Origin: Chryseobacterium sp. OV279
Lineage (GTDB): Bacteria > Bacteroidota > Bacteroidia > Flavobacteriales > Weeksellaceae
DNA length: 64,000 bases
Direction of reading: 5' to 3'
NCBI RefSeq assembly: GCF_900128945.1
Contig: NZ_FQUD01000004.1
Coordinates: 744,001 to 808,000, forward strand
How positions within the stretch are numbered: position 1 is the first letter of the stretch; the number at the start of each line of letters is the position of its first letter. The notes below the pieces were generated by a model, which saw only the letters and a list, made by a program, of their open reading frames with translations, was not told the DNA's origin and searched no databases. A program made the translations under genes and the position numbers. Shown in pieces: positions 53,020-61,644 of this stretch.

Positions 53020-54180
53020 ATGGAAAATTTTGAAACCTCCGCAATAAGAACCCAGACTGAAAGAACGCAGTTTGACGAACATTCTACGCCATTATATCTT
53101 ACATCCAGCTTTATTTTTCAGGATGCGGAAGATATGAGAGCAAGTTTTGCCGAAGAAAAATCTAAAAACCTGTACAGTCGTTTTTCAAATCCGAATGTGA
53201 CAGAATTCACAGATAAGATTGTAAAAATGGAAGGTGCAGAAGCAGGATATGCATTTGCAACAGGAATGGCGGCTATTTATTCTACGTTTGCCACTTTATT
53301 GGATGCGGGCGATCATATTGTAAGCTGTCAGTCGGTTTTTGGTTCTACCCATACTTTATTTACAAAGTATTTCCCGAAATGGAATATCGAAACAACCTAT
53401 TTCAAAGCTGAAGATGCGGAGAATGTGGAACAATATATTAAACAGAATACCAAGATCTTATACCTTGAAACCCCTACCAATCCGGCTATTGAAATTCTGG
53501 ATCTTGAGTTTTTCGGAAAGATCGCGAAAAAACATAACCTTATTTTTATTGTAGATAACTGTTTTGCAACACCTTATCTGCAACAGCCGATAAAATATGG
53601 TGCAGATGTTGTTGTACACTCTGCAACGAAACTGATTGACGGACAGGGTAGAGTATTGGGCGGTGTAGCCGTAGGAAAAGAGGACCTGATCAGAGAGATT
53701 TATCTTTTTGCAAGAAATACGGGACCTGCGATGTCACCTTTCAATGCATGGGTTTTATCAAAGAGCCTGGAAACATTGTCTATCCGTGTAGAAAAACATT
53801 GTGAGAATGCATTGAAGGTTGCTGAATTTTTAGAAAGCCACCCGAATGTAGAGTTGGTAAAATATCCGTTCTTAAAATCCCATCCGAGTTATGAAGTAGC
53901 GAAAAAGCAGATGAAGCTGGGGGGAAACATCGTAGCCTTTGAAATTAAAGGAGGAATTGAAGGCGGAAGAAACTTCCTTGATAAAATAAAGATGTGTTCT
54001 CTTTCTGCCAATTTGGGGGATACAAGAACCATCGTGACACATCCTGCATCCACAACCCATTCAAAACTGAGTGAAGATGAAAGAAATGAAGTAGGTATTA
54101 CAGCTGGTCTTGTCCGTTGTTCCGTAGGTCTGGAATATATAGATGACATCATTGCAGATCTGAAACAGGCTTTAGATTAA
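53020..54180 (+). CDS. metZ: O-acyl-homoserine sulfhydrylase, MetZ-like
   Basis: A 386-residue PLP enzyme that replaces the acyl group of O-acylhomoserine with sulfide to give homocysteine. The fold-type I pattern is clear: YSRFSNPNVTEF, ATGMAAIYSTFATLLDAGDH and the Schiff-base Lys204 in VVHSATKLIDGQGR. The SATKxIDGQGR form is typical of MetZ rather than of MetB. The start at 53020 (MENFETSAIRTQ) is chosen because it matches the family N-terminus; an in-frame ATG lies 51 bases earlier. With MetX upstream, the acyl group is more likely acetyl than succinyl. Confidence 0.88.
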   Translation: MENFETSAIRTQTERTQFDEHSTPLYLTSSFIFQDAEDMRASFAEEKSKNLYSRFSNPNVTEFTDKIVKMEGAEAGYAFATGMAAIYSTFATLLDAGDHIVSCQSVFGSTHTLFTKYFPKWNIETTYFKAEDAENVEQYIKQNTKILYLETPTNPAIEILDLEFFGKIAKKHNLIFIVDNCFATPYLQQPIKYGADVVVHSATKLIDGQGRVLGGVAVGKEDLIREIYLFARNTGPAMSPFNAWVLSKSLETLSIRVEKHCENALKVAEFLESHPNVELVKYPFLKSHPSYEVAKKQMKLGGNIVAFEIKGGIEGGRNFLDKIKMCSLSANLGDTRTIVTHPASTTHSKLSEDERNEVGITAGLVRCSVGLEYIDDIIADLKQALD

Positions 54181-54219
54181 TTCAATAGAGTTCAGATTAT
54201 TTGTTTGAAATAAATCAAC

Positions 54220-54264
54220 GAGTCCCAACGGGACGATTTAACAAAGGATAGGACATCGTCCTAT
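54220..54264 (+). repeat. GTCCC-AAC-GGGAC dispersed element, copy C
   Basis: Hairpin 1 GTCCC-AAC-GGGAC is followed by GATTTAACA and hairpin 2 ATAGGAC-ATC-GTCCTAT (54248-54264). It lies in the 105-base gap between metZ and the MetH N-module gene. Confidence 0.8.
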
Positions 54265-54285
54265 TTATTTATCATAGCAAAACAT

Positions 54286-55296
54286 ATGAAAAATTCAGAA
54301 CAATTATATAAAGCAATATCCGAGAGAATTTTAATTCTCGATGGCGCAATGGGAACCATGCTTCAGCGCTACAAATTCGAGGAAGAAGACTACCGCGGAG
54401 AACGTTTCAAAGACTGGGAACATCCGGTAAAAGGAAATAATGACCTTCTTTCCCTGACACAGCCTCAGGCGATTGAGGAAGTTCACAGAAAATATCTGGA
54501 AGCAGGTGCAGACATTCTCGAAACCAATACATTTTCGGGAACCACCATTGCGATGGCAGATTATCACATGGAAGAACTGGTATACGAACTGAACTATGAG
54601 TCTGCAAAAATTGCCAGAAAAGTATGTGACGAATTTACGGCTCAAAATCCGGATAAACCAAGATTTGTGGCAGGCTCCATCGGACCGACCAACAGAACCG
54701 CAAGCTTAAGTCCGGACGTTAATGATCCGGGATACAGAGCAATCACTTTTGAAGAATTGAGAGTGGCTTACAAACAGCAGTGTGAAGCTTTACTGGATGG
54801 TGGTTCAGATATCCTTTTGGTCGAAACCATTTTCGATACCCTGAATGCAAAAGCAGCTTTGTTTGCTATTGATGAACTTCAGGATGAAAGAAATATAAAA
54901 ATCCCGATCATGGTTTCAGGAACCATTACCGATGCTTCGGGAAGAACGTTGAGCGGACAGACTGCAGAAGCTTTTCTGATCTCTGTTTCACACCTGAACC
55001 TGTTAAGCGTAGGATTTAACTGTGCTTTAGGGGCGGATCAGCTTACTCCTTATCTGGAAACTCTGGCTCATAACTCAGAATTTTATGTTTCCGCTTATCC
55101 GAATGCTGGTCTTCCGAATGCTTTCGGGAAGTATGACGAAACACCGGAAGATATGGCGGGACAGATCAAAGAATATGTAGAGAAAGGATTGATCAATATT
55201 ATCGGAGGATGCTGTGGTACAACGCCGGATCATATCAAAGCAATTTCAGACCTGGTGGCACAATATCCACCAAGAAAGACGAAAGAGTTTGTATAA
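54286..55296 (+). CDS. Methionine synthase homocysteine-binding module (MetH N-part)
   Basis: A 336-residue homocysteine S-methyltransferase (BHMT-like) module equal to the first domain of MetH. The start ILILDGAMGTMLQRYKFEEE is typical. The zinc ligands are Cys246 (FNCALG) and Cys309-Cys310 (GGCCGT). The folate, cobalamin and activation modules are encoded by the next gene, so this is a split MetH. The 140-base gap between them has no terminator. The two chains must associate to move the methyl group from cobalamin to homocysteine. Confidence 0.9.
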   Translation: MKNSEQLYKAISERILILDGAMGTMLQRYKFEEEDYRGERFKDWEHPVKGNNDLLSLTQPQAIEEVHRKYLEAGADILETNTFSGTTIAMADYHMEELVYELNYESAKIARKVCDEFTAQNPDKPRFVAGSIGPTNRTASLSPDVNDPGYRAITFEELRVAYKQQCEALLDGGSDILLVETIFDTLNAKAALFAIDELQDERNIKIPIMVSGTITDASGRTLSGQTAEAFLISVSHLNLLSVGFNCALGADQLTPYLETLAHNSEFYVSAYPNAGLPNAFGKYDETPEDMAGQIKEYVEKGLINIIGGCCGTTPDHIKAISDLVAQYPPRKTKEFV

Positions 55297-55436
55297 TCAG
55301 GCCGTTTTTAATTAAAACAAGAAATAGAAGCTGGCTTATAAAAAGTTTCCGCTGTTTACAACTTGAAGCAGAGCTATAGATCTGCTGAGACAGAATACAG
55401 ACAGTACCTATTATAATTTAGCAGAATAAAAAATTA

Positions 55437-58094
55437 ATGAAATATTTAAGATTATCAGGCCTTGAGCCTCTTATCATAACGCCGGAAAGTAATTTCATCA
55501 ATGTTGGTGAAAGGACAAACGTTGCCGGTTCCAAAAAGTTTTTAAGACTGATAAAAGAGGAGAAATTCTCTGAAGCACTTGATATTGCCCGAAATCAGGT
55601 AGACGGAGGAGCACAGATCCTTGATGTCAACTTCGATGACGGATTGATCGATGGAAAAGCATCGATGATCAAGTTCCTGAATTTAATAGCTTCAGAACCG
55701 GATATTGCGAGAATTCCGGTGATGATAGACTCGTCCAAATGGGAAATCCTGGAAGCCGGACTTCAGGTAGCACAGGGGAAATGTGTGGTGAATTCTATCA
55801 GCTTAAAAGGAGGTGAAGAAGAATTCATCAAACAGGCCAAAGCGGTCAAAAGATATGGTGCTGCGGTTATCGTAATGGCATTTGACGAAACAGGTCAGGC
55901 AGACAATTATGATCGCAGACTTGAGATTTCAAAACGGTCGTATGATATTTTGGTAAATCAAATCGGTTTCCCGGCAGAAGATATCATTTTCGACTTAAAT
56001 ATTTTCCCTGTAGCAACGGGAATGGATGAGCACAGAAGAAATGCCATTGATTTTATTGAAGCTACAAGATGGGTGAGACAAAATCTTCCTTATGCTTCTG
56101 TGAGTGGTGGAGTAAGCAATGTTTCCTTCTCGTTCCGTGGAAATGATACGGTGAGAGAAGCGATGCACTCGGTATTTCTTTACCACGCCATCCAAGCTGG
56201 GATGAATATCGGGATCGTGAATCCTTCCATGCTGGAGGTCTATGACGAAATCAATAAAGAACTTTTAGGTCTTGTAGAAGATGTAATCCTTGATAAGAGA
56301 GAAGACGCTACAGAAAGACTGTTGGATTATTCCGAAAAACATAAATCTGTCAAGAAAGAAATCGTTGAAGATTTAGAATGGCGAACAAGACCTTTGCAGG
56401 AGAGAATTACCCATGCCTTGGTTAAAGGTATCGACCGTTTTATTGAAGAAGATGTTGAGGAAGCCAGACAACAGGCAGCAAGACCGCTTCATGTTATTGA
56501 AATTAACCTGATGACGGGAATGGGCGTTGTCGGAGATCTTTTCGGGAGCGGAAAAATGTTCCTTCCTCAGGTGGTAAAATCTGCGAGGGTAATGAAGAAA
56601 GCCGTTGCATATCTGCAACCTTATATTGAAGCTGAAAAAGACGGTGCAAGACCAGCCAACGGAAAAATTCTGATGGCGACGGTAAAAGGGGATGTTCACG
56701 ATATCGGAAAAAATATCGTCAGCGTTGTTTTGGGCTGTAATAATTATGAAATAGTTGATCTTGGAGTGATGGTCCCGGCTGAAAAAATCATTCAGGCTGC
56801 CATAGAACATAAGGTTGATGTCATTGGTTTAAGTGGATTGATTACCCCAAGCTTAGATGAAATGGTATATATAGCCTCTGAATTAGAAAGACAAAACCTC
56901 AATTTTCCATTACTCATCGGTGGTGCAACGACTTCAAAAGCACATACCGCCGTGAAAATTGATTTAAAATATAAAAACGCAGTCGTTCACGTTAATGATG
57001 CGTCGAGAGCTGTGAATGTAGTGAGCTCGCTCTTAGGTGACAGGAATAAAGAATATGTGGATGATTTAAAAAGTGATTATTCTGATTTCAGAGAAAAATT
57101 TTTAAACAGACAAGTTGATAAAGACTATGTTACCATTCACGAAGCAAGAGAAAGTCACTTTACCATTGATTGGGAAAATGAAGAGATCTTTACGCCGAAT
57201 CATTTAGGTGTAACCGTACTGGAAGATCAGGATTTGAGAGAATTGCTTCCGTTTATCGACTGGTCTCCGTTCTTCAGGAGCTGGGATCTGCATGGGAAAT
57301 ACCCGAATATCCTGGAAGATGAGGTGGTAGGTGTTCAGGCTAAAGAATTGTTTAAGGATGCTCAGGTTATTTTAAACAGAATTCTTGATGAGAAATTATT
57401 GAAGGCAAAAGCTATCTTCGGAATTTTCAAAGCGAATTCAAATGAAACGGATGATATCCTGATTTTTGACGAAAATAACGAAGAGCAGGCCAGATTCCTG
57501 ACTTTAAGACAACAGGCTCAGAGATCAAAAGGAAAAGAATATTTAGCGTTAAGTGATTTTATAGCACCTCAGAGTTCAGGGAAAACTGATTATGTTGGGG
57601 CTTTTTGTGTCTGTACCGGATTTGGAACAGATGAACTTTCGGATGAATATGAAAAAGCCAACGATGATTACAATGCCATCATGGTAAAAGCCCTTGCCGA
57701 TAGATTCGCAGAAGCCTACGCTGAATTTTTACACAAGAAAGTAAGAACGGAGTATTGGGGTTATGCCAATCAGGAAAGCCTAAGCAACGAAGACCTTATC
57801 GCCGAAAAATATAAAGGAGTCCGTCCTGCACCGGGATATCCTGCATGTCCTGACCATTTGGAAAAGAAAACCATCTGGGATCTTTTAAAAGTAGAAGAAA
57901 ATACAGGTGTATTCCTGACAGAAAGCTTAGCCATGTTCCCGACGGCAGCAGTTTCCGGATATTATTTCGGGAGCCCGCACGCAAAATATTTCGGTCTCGG
58001 AAAAATTACAGAAGATCAGCTTAAGGATTATGCAAAAAGGAGAGGTTGCTCCATTGATGAAGCAAGAAGATGGTTATCTCCAAATTTAGCTTAA
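55437..58094 (+). CDS. metH: Methionine synthase folate/cobalamin/activation modules (MetH C-part)
   Basis: An 885-residue protein with the last three modules of MetH. The pterin-binding domain covers about 15-280 (FINVGERTNVAGSKKFLRLI, DGGAQILDVNFDDGLI). A helical cobalamin cap is at about 320-410 and the B12-binding domain has GDVHDIGKNIVSVVLG with His421 as lower ligand, plus SGLITPSLDEM. The AdoMet-activation domain has RPAPGYPACPDH around 796-807. The homocysteine module is absent, being supplied by the gene upstream. This is the B12-dependent route to methionine; no MetE is in the window. Confidence 0.93.
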   Translation: MKYLRLSGLEPLIITPESNFINVGERTNVAGSKKFLRLIKEEKFSEALDIARNQVDGGAQILDVNFDDGLIDGKASMIKFLNLIASEPDIARIPVMIDSSKWEILEAGLQVAQGKCVVNSISLKGGEEEFIKQAKAVKRYGAAVIVMAFDETGQADNYDRRLEISKRSYDILVNQIGFPAEDIIFDLNIFPVATGMDEHRRNAIDFIEATRWVRQNLPYASVSGGVSNVSFSFRGNDTVREAMHSVFLYHAIQAGMNIGIVNPSMLEVYDEINKELLGLVEDVILDKREDATERLLDYSEKHKSVKKEIVEDLEWRTRPLQERITHALVKGIDRFIEEDVEEARQQAARPLHVIEINLMTGMGVVGDLFGSGKMFLPQVVKSARVMKKAVAYLQPYIEAEKDGARPANGKILMATVKGDVHDIGKNIVSVVLGCNNYEIVDLGVMVPAEKIIQAAIEHKVDVIGLSGLITPSLDEMVYIASELERQNLNFPLLIGGATTSKAHTAVKIDLKYKNAVVHVNDASRAVNVVSSLLGDRNKEYVDDLKSDYSDFREKFLNRQVDKDYVTIHEARESHFTIDWENEEIFTPNHLGVTVLEDQDLRELLPFIDWSPFFRSWDLHGKYPNILEDEVVGVQAKELFKDAQVILNRILDEKLLKAKAIFGIFKANSNETDDILIFDENNEEQARFLTLRQQAQRSKGKEYLALSDFIAPQSSGKTDYVGAFCVCTGFGTDELSDEYEKANDDYNAIMVKALADRFAEAYAEFLHKKVRTEYWGYANQESLSNEDLIAEKYKGVRPAPGYPACPDHLEKKTIWDLLKVEENTGVFLTESLAMFPTAAVSGYYFGSPHAKYFGLGKITEDQLKDYAKRRGCSIDEARRWLSPNLA

Positions 58095-58161
58095 AAAGTT
58101 AATAATTGTGAGTCACCAACCTACTAGCCATCAACAAAAGAAAAAATAACTAAACTATAAA

Positions 58162-59121
58162 ATGAAGATCACTGAACACATTAAAAACGCCAATGGGAAG
58201 ACCTTATTCTCCTTAGAGGTAGTTCCACCCCAGAAGGGAATCGGGATTGAAGATCTGTATACCAATATAGATCCGCTTATGGAGTTTAAGCCGCCTTTTA
58301 TTGATGTAACCACTTCCAGAGAAGAATATATTTATCTTGATAAAGGGAACGGGTTGATGGAGCGCCGTATCACCAGAATGCGTCCCGGAACCTTAGGGAT
58401 TTGTGCCGCGATCCAGCATAAATATAATGTAGACACTGTTCCCCATCTTCTTTGCGGTGGTTTCACGAAAGAAGAGACAGAATATCTTTTGGTAGACTGT
58501 ATGTATCTGGGAATAGAAAATATAATGGCTTTGAGAGGCGATGCGATGAAAGGACATCAATACTTCGAGCCTACACCGGGAGGTCACCCCAGTGCCATGG
58601 ATCTCGTTCATCAGATTAATGATTTAGGAAGAGGAAAGTATCTCCATAATGATGAGGAAGCCTGTGACGAGCTGAACAAATTCTGTGTTGGAGTGGCCGG
58701 ATATCCTGAAAAACATATGGAAGCACCTTCCATGAATTATGATCTGAAATGGCTGAAACAAAAAGTAGATGCCGGAGCAGATTATATCGTCACCCAAATG
58801 TTTTTTGATAATAAACGGTTTATTGAATTTGTGACAAAGGCAAGAGAAATGGGAATTACAGTGCCTATTATCCCGGGTATCAAACCCATTGCAACCAAAA
58901 AGCATTTAAAAATCCTTCCACAGATATTCAAAATTGATCTTCCTGAAGAGCTGATCAATGAAGTGGAAAAGGCCAAAAACAACGAGGCTGTCAAACAGAT
59001 CGGTGTGGAATGGGCCATTAACCAATGCAGAGAACTTTTGGATTTCGGAGTTCCTGTGCTGCACTTTTACTCCATGGGGAAAAGTGATAATATTAAAAAA
59101 GTAGCCGGAGAGCTATTCTAA
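58162..59121 (+). CDS. metF: Methylenetetrahydrofolate reductase
   Basis: Reduces 5,10-methylenetetrahydrofolate to the 5-methyl form used by MetH. The 319-residue flavoprotein has the TIM-barrel pattern of MetF: SLEVVPPQKG near the start, IENIMALRGDAMKG (Asp of the folate site), GVAGYPEKHMEA and YIVTQMFFDNKRFIEF. It follows metH by 67 bases and ends the six-gene methionine series. The terminator at 59143 closes the unit. Confidence 0.94.
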   Translation: MKITEHIKNANGKTLFSLEVVPPQKGIGIEDLYTNIDPLMEFKPPFIDVTTSREEYIYLDKGNGLMERRITRMRPGTLGICAAIQHKYNVDTVPHLLCGGFTKEETEYLLVDCMYLGIENIMALRGDAMKGHQYFEPTPGGHPSAMDLVHQINDLGRGKYLHNDEEACDELNKFCVGVAGYPEKHMEAPSMNYDLKWLKQKVDAGADYIVTQMFFDNKRFIEFVTKAREMGITVPIIPGIKPIATKKHLKILPQIFKIDLPEELINEVEKAKNNEAVKQIGVEWAINQCRELLDFGVPVLHFYSMGKSDNIKKVAGELF

Positions 59122-59142
59122 TAGAGTATCTAATGAAAGGAG

Positions 59143-59172
59143 CCCTGCCATAAAATGGCAGGGTTTTTTATT
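59143..59172 (+). terminator. Terminator of the methionine gene series
   Basis: CCCTGCCA and TGGCAGGG form an 8-bp stem with loop TAAAA, followed by TTTTTT. It begins 22 bases after metF and overlaps the 3' end of the convergent gene by one base. Confidence 0.88.
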
Positions 59173-60326
59173 TAAAGGATAGGATGTCTTTCAAATTCTT
59201 TATTGCGGTCAAATAGATACCGGTATGTAGCCAGTTTTCTGGTAACCGTCGTATCGAGACTTTCTGCAATTTTTATCATTTTAGGATTAAAATCTCCGAT
59301 CCACTGAAGTTCCGTCGTCTTGAAATCCGTATGTTTTCTCAGGTGCTGCGTTCCTTCCCAGATCATATACCCATCAATTCCTTTCTTCTGCCATTCCGGA
59401 ATAACGCCGAAAACCAGACCGACCATCTTTTCATTCTTCGTGAATTGTTTTATCCACAAAAACTTGAGTTTTTCCACAATCCCGAATCGGCCGTTCAGAT
59501 ATTTGAACCACTGGTTTACATCCGGAAGATTCATCCACATCGCAATAGGTTTTTCATTTTCGTAAACGAACCACGAAATATGTTCATTAATGATAGGTTT
59601 CATGGTGTTAAACATTTTTAGAACTTTTGCTTCCTCCAGCTGTTTACCCTCTCCATGACAGGCCCATGCCTGATTATAAATTTCCGTAAAATCTTTTGCG
59701 AATTTTGGCAGATCATTTTTCTTCATCGGTCTTGCTGAGATCGCAGGATTTCTGCTGTGCTTGGTATGCATGAGTGTGAAAATCCTTGAAACTTCTGCGA
59801 AAATGGGTCTTGAAAAACACAGCTGCTCGAAATACATTCTGAAGCCATAATTTTCAAACAGATCTTTGTAATAAGGGAAATTATAATTCATTCCGAAGAG
59901 CGGCTCATCAAAACCTTCCGTTAAAAGTCCCCAGAATTTATCCCTTTCTCCAAAATTGATGGGCCCATCCATGGCTTCCATACCTCTTTCCTGAAGCCAC
60001 ATTTTGCAGTGATCGAAAATGAAATCAGCGGTTTTCTGATCATGAATACAGTCGAAAAACCCGATGCCTCCTGTAGGCTGTTTCTGTTCGTAAGGGGCTG
60101 AGATGAAAACGGCCACTTTTCCCACTACTTTATCCTGTTTGTTCTTAAATAAAAAGCGGGCACATTCTCCTTCTTCGAAAGATTTATTTTTTTCAGGATC
60201 AAAAATCTCTTCGATGTCCTGATTTCGGGGTCTTATATAGTGTTTGTCGTGCCGGTAAAGTTGGGCGGGGAATTCTAAAAAGTCCTTTTTCTGTTTTTCG
60301 TTCTGTACTTCTTCGACAATAATCAT
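59172..60326 (-). CDS. Conserved GNAT-like protein of unknown function, 384 aa
   Basis: A cytoplasmic protein widely conserved in Bacteroidota and sometimes named GTP cyclohydrolase in databases, which its sequence does not support. The C-terminal half (about 200-380) looks like a GNAT acyltransferase fold (VFGVIPEWQKKGIDGYMIWE, LQWIGDFNPKMIKIAESLD). The N-terminal part holds YRHDKHYIRPRNQDIEEIFD and INFGERDKFWGLLTEGFDEP. Divergent folE lies 89 bases away, the likely source of the misnaming. Substrate unknown. Confidence 0.75.
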   Translation of the reverse strand: MIIVEEVQNEKQKKDFLEFPAQLYRHDKHYIRPRNQDIEEIFDPEKNKSFEEGECARFLFKNKQDKVVGKVAVFISAPYEQKQPTGGIGFFDCIHDQKTADFIFDHCKMWLQERGMEAMDGPINFGERDKFWGLLTEGFDEPLFGMNYNFPYYKDLFENYGFRMYFEQLCFSRPIFAEVSRIFTLMHTKHSRNPAISARPMKKNDLPKFAKDFTEIYNQAWACHGEGKQLEEAKVLKMFNTMKPIINEHISWFVYENEKPIAMWMNLPDVNQWFKYLNGRFGIVEKLKFLWIKQFTKNEKMVGLVFGVIPEWQKKGIDGYMIWEGTQHLRKHTDFKTTELQWIGDFNPKMIKIAESLDTTVTRKLATYRYLFDRNKEFERHPIL

Positions 60327-60390
60327 AGGCTAAGTTGAGAATGGACAATGTTTTTCGTTCAAATTGAAATCGATGAACAGATTTTATCCG

Positions 60391-60398
60391 TATTTTTG
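60391..60398 (+). promoter_or_regulatory. Promoter -7 element of folE (TATTTTTG)
   Basis: TATTTTTG matches TAnnTTTG and lies 17 bases before the start codon. A TTG at 60364-60366 is 24 bases upstream and could be the -33 element. Confidence 0.6.
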
Positions 60399-60415
60399 TT
60401 GCAAATTAAATAAAA

Positions 60416-61084
60416 ATGGTTGATTTTACCGATAACGACGATGATATTTTCACTGGAAAAGAACATACGCCTATTAGGAAAGATGCATTTGATAAATCGC
60501 CACAGGAAAAAATAGAAAAAATTACCGAACTTTTCGGTGAAATTATGGAAACACTGGGGATGGATATGACGGATGATTCTTTGAAGGATTCTCCGAAGCG
60601 TGTTGCCAAAATGTATGTGAATGAAATTTTTGGAGGTCTTCTTCCCGAAAACAAACCGGGAATTTCCACATTTTCCAATAAATATAAATACCGCCAGATG
60701 CTGGTGGAAAAGGATATTACCGTGTATTCTTTCTGTGAACACCACTTTCTGCCGATCATCGGAAGAGCCCACGTAGCCTATATTTCAAACGGTGAAGTGA
60801 TTGGCCTTTCCAAGATCAACAGAATTGTGGATTATTATGCAAAAAGACCGCAGGTTCAGGAAAGACTGACGATGCAGATTGTAGATGCTTTGAAAGAAGC
60901 ATTAGGTACCAAAGATGTAGCCTGTATCATTGATGCAAAACATTTATGTGTGAACTGCAGAGGAATAAAAGATACAGCAAGTTCTACCATCACGGCAGAA
61001 TTAAGCGGTATTTTCAGAACCAATCCTATCACCAGACAGGAATTCCTGCATTATGTGGGAAGTCATGCTAAATTAGATTATTAG
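60416..61084 (+). CDS. folE: GTP cyclohydrolase I
   Basis: Converts GTP to dihydroneopterin triphosphate, the first step of tetrahydrofolate synthesis. Zinc ligands are visible: Cys107 and His110 in FCEHHFLPI and Cys178 in HLCVNCRGI. These correspond to the E. coli Cys110/His113/Cys181 set. The 222-residue length is normal. It lies 7 bases ahead of the DinB-family gene, so the two share a transcript. Folate supply links it loosely to the MetH/MetF pathway to the left. Confidence 0.95.
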   Translation: MVDFTDNDDDIFTGKEHTPIRKDAFDKSPQEKIEKITELFGEIMETLGMDMTDDSLKDSPKRVAKMYVNEIFGGLLPENKPGISTFSNKYKYRQMLVEKDITVYSFCEHHFLPIIGRAHVAYISNGEVIGLSKINRIVDYYAKRPQVQERLTMQIVDALKEALGTKDVACIIDAKHLCVNCRGIKDTASSTITAELSGIFRTNPITRQEFLHYVGSHAKLDY

Positions 61085-61091
61085 TAAACAG

Positions 61092-61523
61092 ATGAACTAT
61101 CAGATCCTTAAAAATATTGTTGATGCCGAACTTCAGAGGTTTGAAACCATTTCTGAGGAAGATTGGAATTATAAAATTTCGCCTGAAAAATGGTCGAAAA
61201 AAGAAATTTTAGGCCATCTTTGTGATAGTGCATTCAGTAATATCAGGCGATTTGTAGTCACCCAGTATAAGGAAAATGATAATATTGTATATGATCAGGA
61301 TTTTTGGGTAAAAGCACAGAATTATCAGAATATTCCGGTTTCAGAGATCATTGGTCTTTGGAAGTCATTGAATTTTCAAATTGTGCATACCGTAGAAAAT
61401 ATCCCGGATGAAGCTTTGCAGAGAACCTGTGATACTACAAAAACAGTTCCTCAGACCTTCACACTGGAGTATATTATCCAGGATTATATAGATCATCTTC
61501 AGTATCACTTAAAAGCAATTTAA
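61092..61523 (+). CDS. DinB-family protein
   Basis: A 143-residue four-helix protein of the DinB/YfiT type (putative metal-dependent hydrolases or thiol transferases). The metal-binding histidine pattern is suggested by HLCDSAFSNI (first His, about residue 41) and the C-terminal YIDHLQYHL with two His. The gene follows folE by 7 bases. Reaction is unknown; the fold is used for bacillithiol and other small-thiol chemistry in other bacteria. Confidence 0.8.
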   Translation: MNYQILKNIVDAELQRFETISEEDWNYKISPEKWSKKEILGHLCDSAFSNIRRFVVTQYKENDNIVYDQDFWVKAQNYQNIPVSEIIGLWKSLNFQIVHTVENIPDEALQRTCDTTKTVPQTFTLEYIIQDYIDHLQYHLKAI

Positions 61524-61644
61524 TAATGGTCATATTTAAAAAAGTTTCAAATAAAATTTTTCTCACAACAATTATTTGTTGTGGATAGAATTATTTTAAC
61601 TAATTTTTAAATCCTTTAATCATTGAATCTTTTAACTTAAAAAA

